Part shown: piece after piece, positions 51,911 to 61,209 of the stretch
Layout: every line of letters starts with the position of its first letter
How positions within the stretch are numbered: position 1 is the stretch's first letter
Source: Bordetella parapertussis
Lineage (GTDB): Bacteria; Pseudomonadota; Gammaproteobacteria; Burkholderiales; Burkholderiaceae_C
DNA length: 64,000 bases
Assembly (NCBI GenBank): GCA_945861305.1
Contig: CAMATW010000008.1
Coordinates: 1 to 64,000, forward strand
Direction: 5' to 3'
The notes under the pieces: generated by a model
Database searches by the model: none
Seen by the model: the letters and a program-made list of their open reading frames with translations, nothing else
What the model was told of the DNA's origin: nothing
Made by a program: the position numbers and the translations under genes

Positions 51911-51929
51911 AGAGGTCACCTCTTTTTTT
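51911..51929 (+). terminator. Second terminator-like hairpin just before paralogue 2
   Basis: AGAGG at 51911-51915 and CCTCT at 51919-51923 with loop TCA, followed by a run of T to 51929. The T tract ends 5 nt before the ATG of the next gene, so this could act as an attenuator for that gene or as a back-up terminator. Confidence 0.55.
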
Positions 51930-51934
51930 GAGCT

Positions 51935-52594
51935 ATGAATACATTGCGCTTTTCAGTTTTATCCGTCTTGTTGGGCCTACAGTGCTTGTGGCTATCCCCT
52001 GCTTGGGCCAATGACCCGCCCCCGAAGCCAGCTGATGCGAAGGGCGCACCCGCCAAGGAAGAAAAAGGGGCACCCAAGGCCGATAAACCTACCCGCACCT
52101 TTGAAGGTCAAGAGCCGCTTTTTTACTTTGACTCCAAACGCCGTCCCTATATCGAACCCTTCCATAAAACCGAAGAAGAAGAATATTTTGTGTGTCGGGG
52201 CGTGATTGGTGAATGGTTTCGCCAACAAATGGCGGAAGAAGCCAATATGCTGGCCGCCAAAGACGGGATGGATAAGGTCACCGGCTCCACCTGTGCGGTA
52301 CGCTTAGTAGCTACACACCACGGCAAGAAGTTACCGATCGTGTCTGTCGAGTTGTATGTCAACTCCAATGTCATGAGAAGCTGCATATTGGGCGATTCTT
52401 GCCCACAGTCGCGCACAGCCATCATGTATGTCCTAGATAAAACCCTGTACCGCAGTTATTTCATCACCGACCAAGAGCGGAAAATTCGCCGTACCTACTG
52501 CTTAGATAACAAAAGCAAAATATTGGCTAAAGAAGAATGCTGGCACCATTTCTTTGACAAAGCGGCCAAAGAAAACCCCAAAGAAAAACACTGA
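51935..52594 (+). CDS. Secreted protein of unknown function with six conserved cysteines (paralogue 2)
   Basis: A 219-residue protein with a Sec signal peptide (MNTLRFSVLSVLLGLQCLWLSPAWA-ND, cleavage near 25) and no lipobox. An Ala/Lys/Pro-rich low-complexity segment (27-55) precedes the globular domain with cysteines at 87, 120, 150, 156, 189 and 202, spaced nearly as in the upstream lipoprotein. Shared words include CRGVIGEWF, SCILGDSCPQSR and LYRSYF. The duplication is old, since identity outside these words is low. The ribosome binding site is weak (GAG close to the ATG), and a terminator-like hairpin lies just upstream, suggesting low or conditional expression. Function unknown. Confidence 0.8.
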   Translation: MNTLRFSVLSVLLGLQCLWLSPAWANDPPPKPADAKGAPAKEEKGAPKADKPTRTFEGQEPLFYFDSKRRPYIEPFHKTEEEEYFVCRGVIGEWFRQQMAEEANMLAAKDGMDKVTGSTCAVRLVATHHGKKLPIVSVELYVNSNVMRSCILGDSCPQSRTAIMYVLDKTLYRSYFITDQERKIRRTYCLDNKSKILAKEECWHHFFDKAAKENPKEKH

Positions 52595-52609
52595 TTTTTT
52601 ACTTTAAAT

Positions 52610-52686
52610 TGGCCTGACCGGAGGGGATCGAACCCCCGACCCACAGCTTAGAAGGCTGTTGCTCTATCCAACTGAGCTACGGTCAG
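52610..52686 (-). tRNA. tRNA-Arg (anticodon TCT)
   Basis: A 77-nt cloverleaf with encoded CCA. Acceptor CTGACCG pairs fully with CGGTCAG; discriminator G. The anticodon arm ACAGC-CTTCTAA-GCTGT gives TCT, reading AGA/AGG. It follows tRNA-Pro on the same strand with a hairpin between. Confidence 0.96.
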
Positions 52687-52694
52687 AATACAAG

Positions 52695-52719
52695 AAAAAA
52701 GGCCCCAGCAGGGGCCTTT
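52695..52719 (-). terminator. Terminator-like hairpin between tRNA-Pro and tRNA-Arg
   Basis: GGCCCC at 52701-52706 and GGGGCC at 52711-52716 with loop AGCA, extended by AAA/TTT pairs. On the minus strand it is followed by a T6 run (complement of 52695-52700), the form of a strong rho-independent terminator for tRNA-Pro. It ends 8 nt before tRNA-Arg. Confidence 0.75.
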
Positions 52720-52726
52720 AATTGTG

Positions 52727-52803
<77 letters not shown>

Positions 52804-52862
52804 ATGCTATCTATTCTACCCACACAAAGAGTCTGCTCTTGATTGCCCTTGAAATCTGCATT

Positions 52863-52891
52863 TTGTTGCACATCTCACTAAGCAATAATAT
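52863..52891 (+). promoter_or_regulatory. Possible promoter of the aromatic-acid operon
   Basis: TTGTTG at 52863-52868, 17-nt spacer, TAATAT at 52886-52891. A start site 7 nt further on would fall on the A of the ATG at 52898, which has no ribosome binding site, so a leaderless transcript is possible. The palindrome ATATGCATAT at 52888-52897 overlaps the -10 and may be a regulator site. Confidence 0.4.
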
Positions 52892-52897
52892 GCATAT

Positions 52898-54478
52898 ATG
52901 GTTGATCGTCATTCTGCTATCCCAAGTCCTTTACCCGGCGTGGTCGTTCCAAAGTTTTACAACGCTTCGCAAGATTTGCTCTCGCGACATGCGATGCGTT
53001 CTGACAAAACGGCCTATATCGATGCGACGACTGGCAAAACACTGAGCTACGGCCAGCTAGAAGATCAAGCCTACCGTTTCGCCCAAGGCCTGCTAGAGGC
53101 AGGTTTTCAGCAAGAACAACGTGTATTGCTGTGTATGCACGACAGCTTGCAGTGGCCGGTGGTGTTCTTAGGCTGTATCTTGGCGGGGGTTGTGCCAGTG
53201 GCAGCGAACACCTTGCTCACACCCAAAGACTACGAGTTCATGTTGCAAGACTCCAGAGCCCATGGTTTGTTGGTGTCAGAAGCATTGTGGCCACAGTTTG
53301 CCGACATCATGCACAACGCCCCTGCGTGTAAAAAGGTGTTCATCGACTCTGACGCGTCGCATGGACATGCCAAAAGCATTACGCATGTGATTCAATCCTC
53401 TCAGCGTTTGACACATACCGCAAACACCTTGGCCGACGACGTGTGTTTTTGGTTGTACTCCAGCGGATCGACCGGTTCGCCTAAAGGAACCTTGCATTTG
53501 CACAGCCACATGATTCAAACAGCGCATTTGTATGGACAAGGCGTACTTGGCTTGCAAGAAAACGATGTGGTGTTTTCTGCTGCCAAATTATTCTTCGCCT
53601 ACGGCTTAGGCAATGCACTCAGCTTCCCACTGGCGCAAGGTGCCACCACAGTGCTGCTGGGCAAACGTGCCACACCCGCAGACGTTTTCCATTTGCTCAA
53701 AACCCATCAGCCCACGGTTTTTTATGGCGTTCCAACCCTGTTTGCCAGCCTGCTTGCAGACGCCGATCGCCCTGCTGCGCAAGAATTGAATTTACGCGTC
53801 TGTACCAGCGCAGGTGAAGCCTTGCCCGCTGAGATTGGCAAGCGTTGGCAAGCCGAATTTGGTGTTGAGATTTTGGACGGCATTGGATCGACCGAAATGC
53901 TGCACATTTTTTTATCTAATCGCCCCGGCCGTGTTCGCTATGGGACCACCGGTGAAGTGGTACCTGGCTACGCCCTGCGCTTGGTCAATGACGAGGGAAG
54001 TCCCTGCGCAGTGGGTGAGTTGGGCGAGTTGCAAATTCAAGGCCCTACTTCCGCCATCATGTACTGGAACAACCGCGAAAAAACCAAGCACACCTTTGCG
54101 GGTGAGTGGACGCGAAGCGGCGACAAATACAGCTGCGACGCCGATGGTTACTACACCTATGGCGGTCGCAGCGACGATATGCTGAAGGTAGGCGGTATCT
54201 ACGTGTCACCTTTTGAAGTTGAAGCCTCGCTGATGACGCACCCTGGAGTTTTAGAAGCGGCAGTCATCGGGGTTGACGACGAACAGGGCTTGACCAAGCC
54301 CAAAGCTTTTGTGGTGAACAAGCCTGGACATGCATTGACGGCTGATGAGTTGAAGCAGCATGTCAAATCGCATCTTGCGCCCTATAAATACCCGCGTTGG
54401 GTGGAGTTTGTCGATGAATTGCCCAAAACCGCTACCGGCAAAATTCAACGCTTTAAACTGCGTGCTATTTCTAAGTAA
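52898..54478 (+). CDS. Benzoate-CoA ligase family protein
   Basis: Activates an aromatic acid, probably benzoate or a hydroxybenzoate, to its CoA thioester with ATP. It has 526 residues of the adenylate-forming family: P-loop YSSGSTGSPKGTLHLH, AKLFFAYGLGNALSFPL (typical of benzoate-CoA ligases), TSAGEALPAEIGKRW, GIGSTEMLHIFLSN, GELQIQGPTSAIMYWNN, RSDDMLKVGGIYVSPFEVE and the catalytic Lys515 in TATGKIQRFKLR. It is the first gene of a run with a Liv-type transporter, PobA and a CoA-transferase. The box or benzoyl-CoA reductase genes needed to use benzoyl-CoA are not in this window. Confidence 0.88.
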   Translation: MVDRHSAIPSPLPGVVVPKFYNASQDLLSRHAMRSDKTAYIDATTGKTLSYGQLEDQAYRFAQGLLEAGFQQEQRVLLCMHDSLQWPVVFLGCILAGVVPVAANTLLTPKDYEFMLQDSRAHGLLVSEALWPQFADIMHNAPACKKVFIDSDASHGHAKSITHVIQSSQRLTHTANTLADDVCFWLYSSGSTGSPKGTLHLHSHMIQTAHLYGQGVLGLQENDVVFSAAKLFFAYGLGNALSFPLAQGATTVLLGKRATPADVFHLLKTHQPTVFYGVPTLFASLLADADRPAAQELNLRVCTSAGEALPAEIGKRWQAEFGVEILDGIGSTEMLHIFLSNRPGRVRYGTTGEVVPGYALRLVNDEGSPCAVGELGELQIQGPTSAIMYWNNREKTKHTFAGEWTRSGDKYSCDADGYYTYGGRSDDMLKVGGIYVSPFEVEASLMTHPGVLEAAVIGVDDEQGLTKPKAFVVNKPGHALTADELKQHVKSHLAPYKYPRWVEFVDELPKTATGKIQRFKLRAISK

Positions 54479-54499
54479 ACATCCTCTCAGGAGAACTCC

Positions 54500-55684
54500 A
54501 TGACCTCTCGCAGGCAACTATTGAAAAGTACTGCAGCCATAGCAGGTGCAGCCAGTTCGGGAGTTTGGTTTCCCGCACAAGCTCAAAACAGCAAATTGCG
54601 CATCGGCTTGATGCTGCCCTACACAGGCACTTTCACACAGCTAGGGGTGGCCATTGACAACGGCTTTCGCATGGCCTTGCAAGAAGCAGGCGGCAAAGTC
54701 GGGGGTCGTGAGGTGGAGTTTTTCAAGGTGGACGACGAATCCGAGCCATCCAAAGGGGTGGAAAACGCCAACAAACTGGTGCAACGCGACAAAGTCGATG
54801 TCTTGATCGGTACGGTTCACTCTGGCGTACAAATGGGCATCCACAAAGTAGCTCGCGAAACCGGCGTGCTCAACATCATCCCCAATGCAGGTATGCACGC
54901 AGCCACCCGCGCCTTGTGTGCGCCCAATGTGTTTCGCACCTCTTTCAGCAATGGCCAAACCACCCAAGCGCTGGGCAAGGTCATGGTTGAGAAAGGTCAC
55001 AAAAAAGCGGTCTGGATTACATGGAAATATGCCGCAGGCGATGAAGCAGGTGAAGGCTTCAAAGACGGCTATTTGGCTGCTGGCGGCACCATCGTCAAAG
55101 AGTTAGGTCTGCCTTTTCCCAATGTAGAGTTCCAAGCATTGCTGACCGAAATTGCGTCCATCAAACCCGATGCAGTAGCGTGTTTCTTCTCGGGTGGCGG
55201 TGCATCCAAGTTCATACGCGATTACGCTGCGGCAGGTTTGAAGGGCAAGATTCCCTTGTATGGTTCTGGCTTCCTCACGGAAGGCTTGCTAGACGACGAG
55301 TTGGCTCCATCTGCCCAAGGCATCATGACTACCTTGCATTACAGCGCTTCGCTTGCAAGTAAGCGTAACGATGCGTTTCGTTTGGCCTATGCCAAAACCT
55401 ACAAAATGCAGCCCGATGTTTTCGCGGTTCAAGGTTATGACGCGGGTTTGTTGTTGTTGCAAGGCGCAAAGGCAGTCAATGGTGATTTTTCGAATAAAAA
55501 AGCGCTTTATGCCGCCATGGAAGGGGCAGTCATCGACAGTCCACGCGGCAAATGGACCATGAGTAAAGCCCACAACCCTGTGCAAGACATGTACTTGCGT
55601 GTGGTCGAGGGCAAGGAAAACAAGGTGCTGGGTGTGGCAGCCAAGGCCCTGTCAGATTCAGGCGCTGGTTGCAAGTTGGGCTGA
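54500..55684 (+). CDS. Branched-chain/aromatic-acid ABC transporter substrate-binding protein
   Basis: A 394-residue periplasmic binding protein of the LivJ type. The N-terminus MTSRRQLLKSTAAIAGAASSGVWFPAQA-QN looks like a twin-arginine (Tat) signal (SRRQLLK). The mature protein starts LRIGLMLPYTGTFTQLGVAIDNGFRMALQEAGG and has DDESEPSKGVENANKLVQRDKVDVLIGTVHSG. By context it binds an aromatic acid rather than leucine: it lies between an aromatic CoA ligase and PobA. CAGGAG precedes the ATG. Its stop shares one base with the next start (TGATG). Confidence 0.9.
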   Translation: MTSRRQLLKSTAAIAGAASSGVWFPAQAQNSKLRIGLMLPYTGTFTQLGVAIDNGFRMALQEAGGKVGGREVEFFKVDDESEPSKGVENANKLVQRDKVDVLIGTVHSGVQMGIHKVARETGVLNIIPNAGMHAATRALCAPNVFRTSFSNGQTTQALGKVMVEKGHKKAVWITWKYAAGDEAGEGFKDGYLAAGGTIVKELGLPFPNVEFQALLTEIASIKPDAVACFFSGGGASKFIRDYAAAGLKGKIPLYGSGFLTEGLLDDELAPSAQGIMTTLHYSASLASKRNDAFRLAYAKTYKMQPDVFAVQGYDAGLLLLQGAKAVNGDFSNKKALYAAMEGAVIDSPRGKWTMSKAHNPVQDMYLRVVEGKENKVLGVAAKALSDSGAGCKLG

Positions 55685-56547
55685 TGGATCTCGCTAACTT
55701 TTTTATTCAACTTCTCAACAGCGTTCAGTACGGTCTGCTGCTGTTTTTGTTGGCAGCGGGTCTGACCTTGATCTTTGGCATCATGGGCGTGGTCAATTTG
55801 GCCCATGGCGCTTTTTACATGCTGGGCGCTTACATGGCTTATGCCCTGACGAGCGCTTGGGGCAATTTGGCTTTGGCAATTCTGGCAGGCACCTTGATCA
55901 GTATCGCGGTGGGATGGTTGCTAGAGAAACTGCTATTCAAGCATTTTTACCACCGAAGCCATCTCGACCAAGTCTTGCTCACCTTTGGCCTGATCTATAT
56001 TTTTGAAGAACTGCGCTCCATGCTGTGGGGAGACGATGTGCACAGCGTGGCCGTACCTGCAGTGCTTGACTGGTCCATACAACTGACAGAAAACTTGTCG
56101 TATCCAGCCTACCGTTTATTCATGCTGGCGGTTTGCACCGCCTTGGCTTTAGGCTTGTGGTTGCTGATCAGTAAAACCAAACTGGGCATGAAAATTCGTG
56201 CAGGCGCCTTCAACAGCGACATGGCTCAAAGCTTGGGCATCAATATTGTTCGCTTGCATTCGCTTGTCTTTGCCATGGGCATAGCGCTGGCGGCTTTGGG
56301 AGGCATGCTGATTGCCCCACTTTCCAGCGTCTACCCCTTTATGGGCTCGCAAGTACTGATCATGTGCTTTGTGGTGGTTGTCATTGGCGGCATTGGTTCG
56401 GTGCGCGGTGCACTTACCGCGGCCTTGTTGGTGGGCTTAGTCGACACCTTTGGAAAGGTCTTGTTGCCGCAATTTGCAAGTACGCTGGTCTATGTACTGA
56501 TGGCCTTGGTGCTGCTCTACAAACCCGAAGGCTTGTTCAAACAATGA
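55684..56547 (+). CDS. livH: LivH-type ABC transporter permease
   Basis: A 287-residue inner-membrane permease. The ATG at 55684 (sharing its A with the previous stop) gives MDLANFFIQLLNSVQYGLLLFLLAAGLTLIFGIMGVVNLAHGAFYMLGAY, the LivH family start. About eight hydrophobic segments and the ATPase-contact loop (ISKTKLGMKIRAGAFNSDMAQSLGIN) are present. It pairs with the LivM-like permease that overlaps it by 4 nt. Substrate by context: an aromatic acid. Confidence 0.92.
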   Translation: MDLANFFIQLLNSVQYGLLLFLLAAGLTLIFGIMGVVNLAHGAFYMLGAYMAYALTSAWGNLALAILAGTLISIAVGWLLEKLLFKHFYHRSHLDQVLLTFGLIYIFEELRSMLWGDDVHSVAVPAVLDWSIQLTENLSYPAYRLFMLAVCTALALGLWLLISKTKLGMKIRAGAFNSDMAQSLGINIVRLHSLVFAMGIALAALGGMLIAPLSSVYPFMGSQVLIMCFVVVVIGGIGSVRGALTAALLVGLVDTFGKVLLPQFASTLVYVLMALVLLYKPEGLFKQ

Positions 56548-57530
56548 GCATGCCACAAGGACACTTGGAAACCCTGCCGCGCAGCGTACAAGTTTTGCTG
56601 GGCTTAGGCTTGATCGCTTTGCTCGTCTTTCCTTTTGCAGGTCAAGACTTTTACACCCAGATGGTCACGCGCATGATGATTTTGGCCATCTTCGCCATGA
56701 GCTTGGACCTGCTTCAAGGCATCACCGGTTTGGTGTCGCTGGGGCACGCAGCTTATTTCGGTTTGGCGGGTTATGTACTGGCTTTTTTGTCACCGGCTGA
56801 TACAGGTGCCAGTTGGCTCACCACCTTGCCTTTGGCTGTCTTGGCTTCTGCCTTTCTGGCCTTGGTGATTGGCTTTTTTGTGGTGCGTACCCAAGGCATT
56901 TACTTCATCATGGTCACCATGGCGTTTGCGCAAATGGTGTATTTCCTGTTTTTCGACAACAAGGCCTTGGGCGGCTCGGATGGTCTTTACGTCAATGTAC
57001 GTCCTTCTGCTTTGGGCTTGAACTTTGAAAACAAACAAGTGCTTTACTACTTCACCTTGGTCAGTATGTTGTTGGTATATGGTTTTTTACGTCGTTTGTT
57101 GTGGAGCCCTTTCGGAAGAACCCTCAATGGCATTCGCTTGAATGAACACCGCACACAAGCTTTGGGCTATGCCAGCTTCAGTTACAAGCTGACCGCTTTC
57201 ACCTTGGCAGGCGCACTGGCAGGTTTGGCAGGCTATCTTTGGGCGGCGCAGTCGGGTTACGTCAATCCGGAGTTGATGGGTTTTCATATGAGCGCACACG
57301 CCATCATGATGGTGATTTTGGGTGGCATGGGCAATGTGGCGGGAGCCTTGATCGGTGCTTTTGGTTTTGAGTTATTCCTGCACTTTTTCAAAGACCTGCC
57401 CAAGGTGGGCGAGTTTGATCTGGGCAAACACTGGCAGTTGTGGATGGGCTCATTGATTGTGTTGGTGGTGGTCGTTGCACCCCAAGGACTGATGGGCTTG
57501 CTGCGCCCTCGGAGTTCACAAGATGACTGA
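56544..57530 (+). CDS. livM: LivM-type ABC transporter permease
   Basis: A 328-residue inner-membrane permease. The start at 56544 overlaps the livH stop (ATGA); the longer frame upstream is a shadow of livH. Motifs: ILAIFAMSLDLLQGITGLVSLGHAAYFGLAGY, FFVVRTQGIYFIMVTMAFAQM, the coupling loop SPFGRTLNGIRLNEHRTQALGY, and GGMGNVAGALIGAFGFELF. It overlaps livG by 8 nt. Confidence 0.92.
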   Translation: MSMPQGHLETLPRSVQVLLGLGLIALLVFPFAGQDFYTQMVTRMMILAIFAMSLDLLQGITGLVSLGHAAYFGLAGYVLAFLSPADTGASWLTTLPLAVLASAFLALVIGFFVVRTQGIYFIMVTMAFAQMVYFLFFDNKALGGSDGLYVNVRPSALGLNFENKQVLYYFTLVSMLLVYGFLRRLLWSPFGRTLNGIRLNEHRTQALGYASFSYKLTAFTLAGALAGLAGYLWAAQSGYVNPELMGFHMSAHAIMMVILGGMGNVAGALIGAFGFELFLHFFKDLPKVGEFDLGKHWQLWMGSLIVLVVVVAPQGLMGLLRPRSSQDD

Positions 57531-58283
57531 ACCCTTGTTAGAAGCCAAACATTTGAGCAAACGCTTTGGTGGTTTGTTGGCAGTCAATGGCGTGTCGCTG
57601 TCTTTGTACAAAGATCAACTCCATGCAGTGATTGGCCCCAATGGCGCGGGTAAAACCACCCTCACCCATTTGCTGAGTGGCGACATCGCAGCCAGCAACG
57701 GCGAGTTGTGGCTCAAAGGCCAATCGGTCACGGGCTGGCCACACCACCGTTTGTCCTTGCAAGGCTTGGGGCGCAGCTATCAAAAAACCAATGTGTTTTT
57801 ACCGCTTACTGTGTGGGATAACTTGATGCTCGCCGCTCAAGCCAAAGACGCCTTGGCGCCCTTCAACCCCTTGTCTTGGTTCAGTCGTGCCGACCGAAAC
57901 CTCAGCGTAGTGGAACGTGCCGAACGCGCTTTACTGTTGTCTGGTTTAGCTACCTCTAAAGATAAAACTGCTGCCATTCTTAGCCACGGCATTCAAAGAC
58001 AGTTGGAAATTGCCATGGTCTTGGCTACCGTTCCTGATGTTCTGCTGCTGGACGAACCTTTGGCTGGCATGGGTGCAGCCGAAGCCGAAACCATGGTGGC
58101 GTTGCTGCAAGCATTGAAAAAAGACCACGCCATGCTGCTGGTCGAACATGACATGGACGCAGTGTTTGCCTTGGCCGATGTGCTCACCGTCATGGTCAAC
58201 GGCACCGTGATTGCCAGCGGTACGCCAGAAGCGATTCGCAGTGACGCCAAAGTGCAAGCGGCTTATCTTGGCGAGGCCACACC

Positions 58284-58287
<4 letters not shown>
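57523..58287 (+). CDS. livG: LivG-type ABC transporter ATP-binding protein
   Basis: A 254-residue ATPase: Walker A GPNGAGKTT, Q-loop GLGRSYQKTNVF, a signature region ILSHGIQRQLEIAMVL (SHGIQ in place of LSGGQ, common in LivG), Walker B VLLLDEPLAGM and switch VEHDMDAVF. It powers transport together with LivF. It overlaps livM by 8 nt and livF by 4 nt. Confidence 0.93.
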
Positions 58288-60199
<1,912 letters not shown>

Positions 60200-60203
60200 G
60201 GCA

Positions 60204-61130
60204 ATGAAATTGACCACCTTGAAACCCTCCGACAAGACCCTCGTAGGCATACGTATTTTGAGTGTGGCGTTGAACCTGCCCGGCCCCGCAGCGCTCATGC
60301 GTTTGGCCGACATGGGAGCGAAATGCACCAAGCTCGAACCCCTGCCGCCTGCTGGTATTGTCAAAGGGACAAGCACCGACCCCATGGGTATCTACGCTCC
60401 CCATGCGTATGCGCAGTTGCACCGTGGTGTGAAAGTCCTGCAAGCCGACCTGAAAACCGACAAGGGCCAAGTGCAGTTACACAAACTGTTAGCTCAGACC
60501 GATGTACTGCTGACATCGTTTCGCCCCTCAGCACTGAAAAAAATAGGGTTGAGTTGGGCTGATTTGCACGACAAATTTCCTGCCTTGAACATAGTCAGCA
60601 TTGTGGGTTCGGCGGGTGCAGGTGCAGAAATACCCGGGCACGACCTGACCTATTTGGCTGCCCATGACTTGGTGACGAGTTTGAACCTTCCAGCCACCTT
60701 GTTTGCTGACATGGCGGGCTCGCTACAAGCCAGTGAGGCGGTTCTCAAGGTTTTATGGCAACGAGGCAAACCAGGTCGGTCTCACGGCAAAGGCGTTTTC
60801 CATGAAGTGGCGCTGGAAGGTGCGGCAGCGTATTTAGCTCTGCCACGCCAATGGGGGCTGACAACGCCAAAAGGCTCTGTGGGAGGGGCCCATGCCGGTT
60901 ATGCAGTCTATCTTTGCAAAAACGGCAGAGTCGCAGTGGCCGCTTTGGAGCCGCATTTTGCGGCTCGATTGGCGCAGGTAGCCGGTTTGCCATCAGGCAA
61001 ACCGGAGCAAAACATCATGCTGCTACCCAAGACCAAAACTCATCTGACTGCATTTTTCGCCACCTTAACCCGTAAGCAGGTTGATGCAATGGCATTAGCA
61101 AACGACTTGCCACTGCACACCATGCGCTAA
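60204..61130 (+). CDS. CaiB/BaiF family (class III) CoA-transferase, short form
   Basis: A 308-residue protein; the ATG at 60204 is 4 nt after the pobA stop and gives MKLTTLKPSDKTLVGIRILSVALNLPGPAALMRLADMGAKCTKLEP, the family III N-terminus (LADMGA-x-C-x-KLEP). LADLKTDKGQ-like ADLKTDKGQVQLHKLLAQTDVLLTSFRPSALKKIGL follows. GHDLTYLAAHDL corresponds to the GHD(I/L)NY motif of racemases such as AMACR, with the conserved Asp. It is shorter than the usual 360-400 residues. Substrate unknown; it could move CoA between aromatic acids or act as an acyl-CoA racemase. Last gene of the operon. Confidence 0.82.
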   Translation: MKLTTLKPSDKTLVGIRILSVALNLPGPAALMRLADMGAKCTKLEPLPPAGIVKGTSTDPMGIYAPHAYAQLHRGVKVLQADLKTDKGQVQLHKLLAQTDVLLTSFRPSALKKIGLSWADLHDKFPALNIVSIVGSAGAGAEIPGHDLTYLAAHDLVTSLNLPATLFADMAGSLQASEAVLKVLWQRGKPGRSHGKGVFHEVALEGAAAYLALPRQWGLTTPKGSVGGAHAGYAVYLCKNGRVAVAALEPHFAARLAQVAGLPSGKPEQNIMLLPKTKTHLTAFFATLTRKQVDAMALANDLPLHTMR

Positions 61131-61159
61131 ACAAATATTCCTAAGACCTAAAGGCCTCG

Positions 61160-61207
61160 CAATGACAAGAGCTGCTCTCAATGACAACAACTGCTTGCAA
61201 TGACGAG
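61160..61207. repeat. Degenerate 19-bp tandem repeat of the dispersed family
   Basis: Three units start with CAATGAC at 61160, 61179 and 61198, each 19 bp apart (CAATGACAAGAGCTGCTCT, CAATGACAACAACTGCTTG, CAATGACGAG). The words CGCAATGAC and CTGCTT also occur in the 1903-2074 repeat, so this looks like a decayed relative. It lies between the convergent CoA-transferase and ygiQ genes. Confidence 0.7.
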
Positions 61208-61209
61208 GC

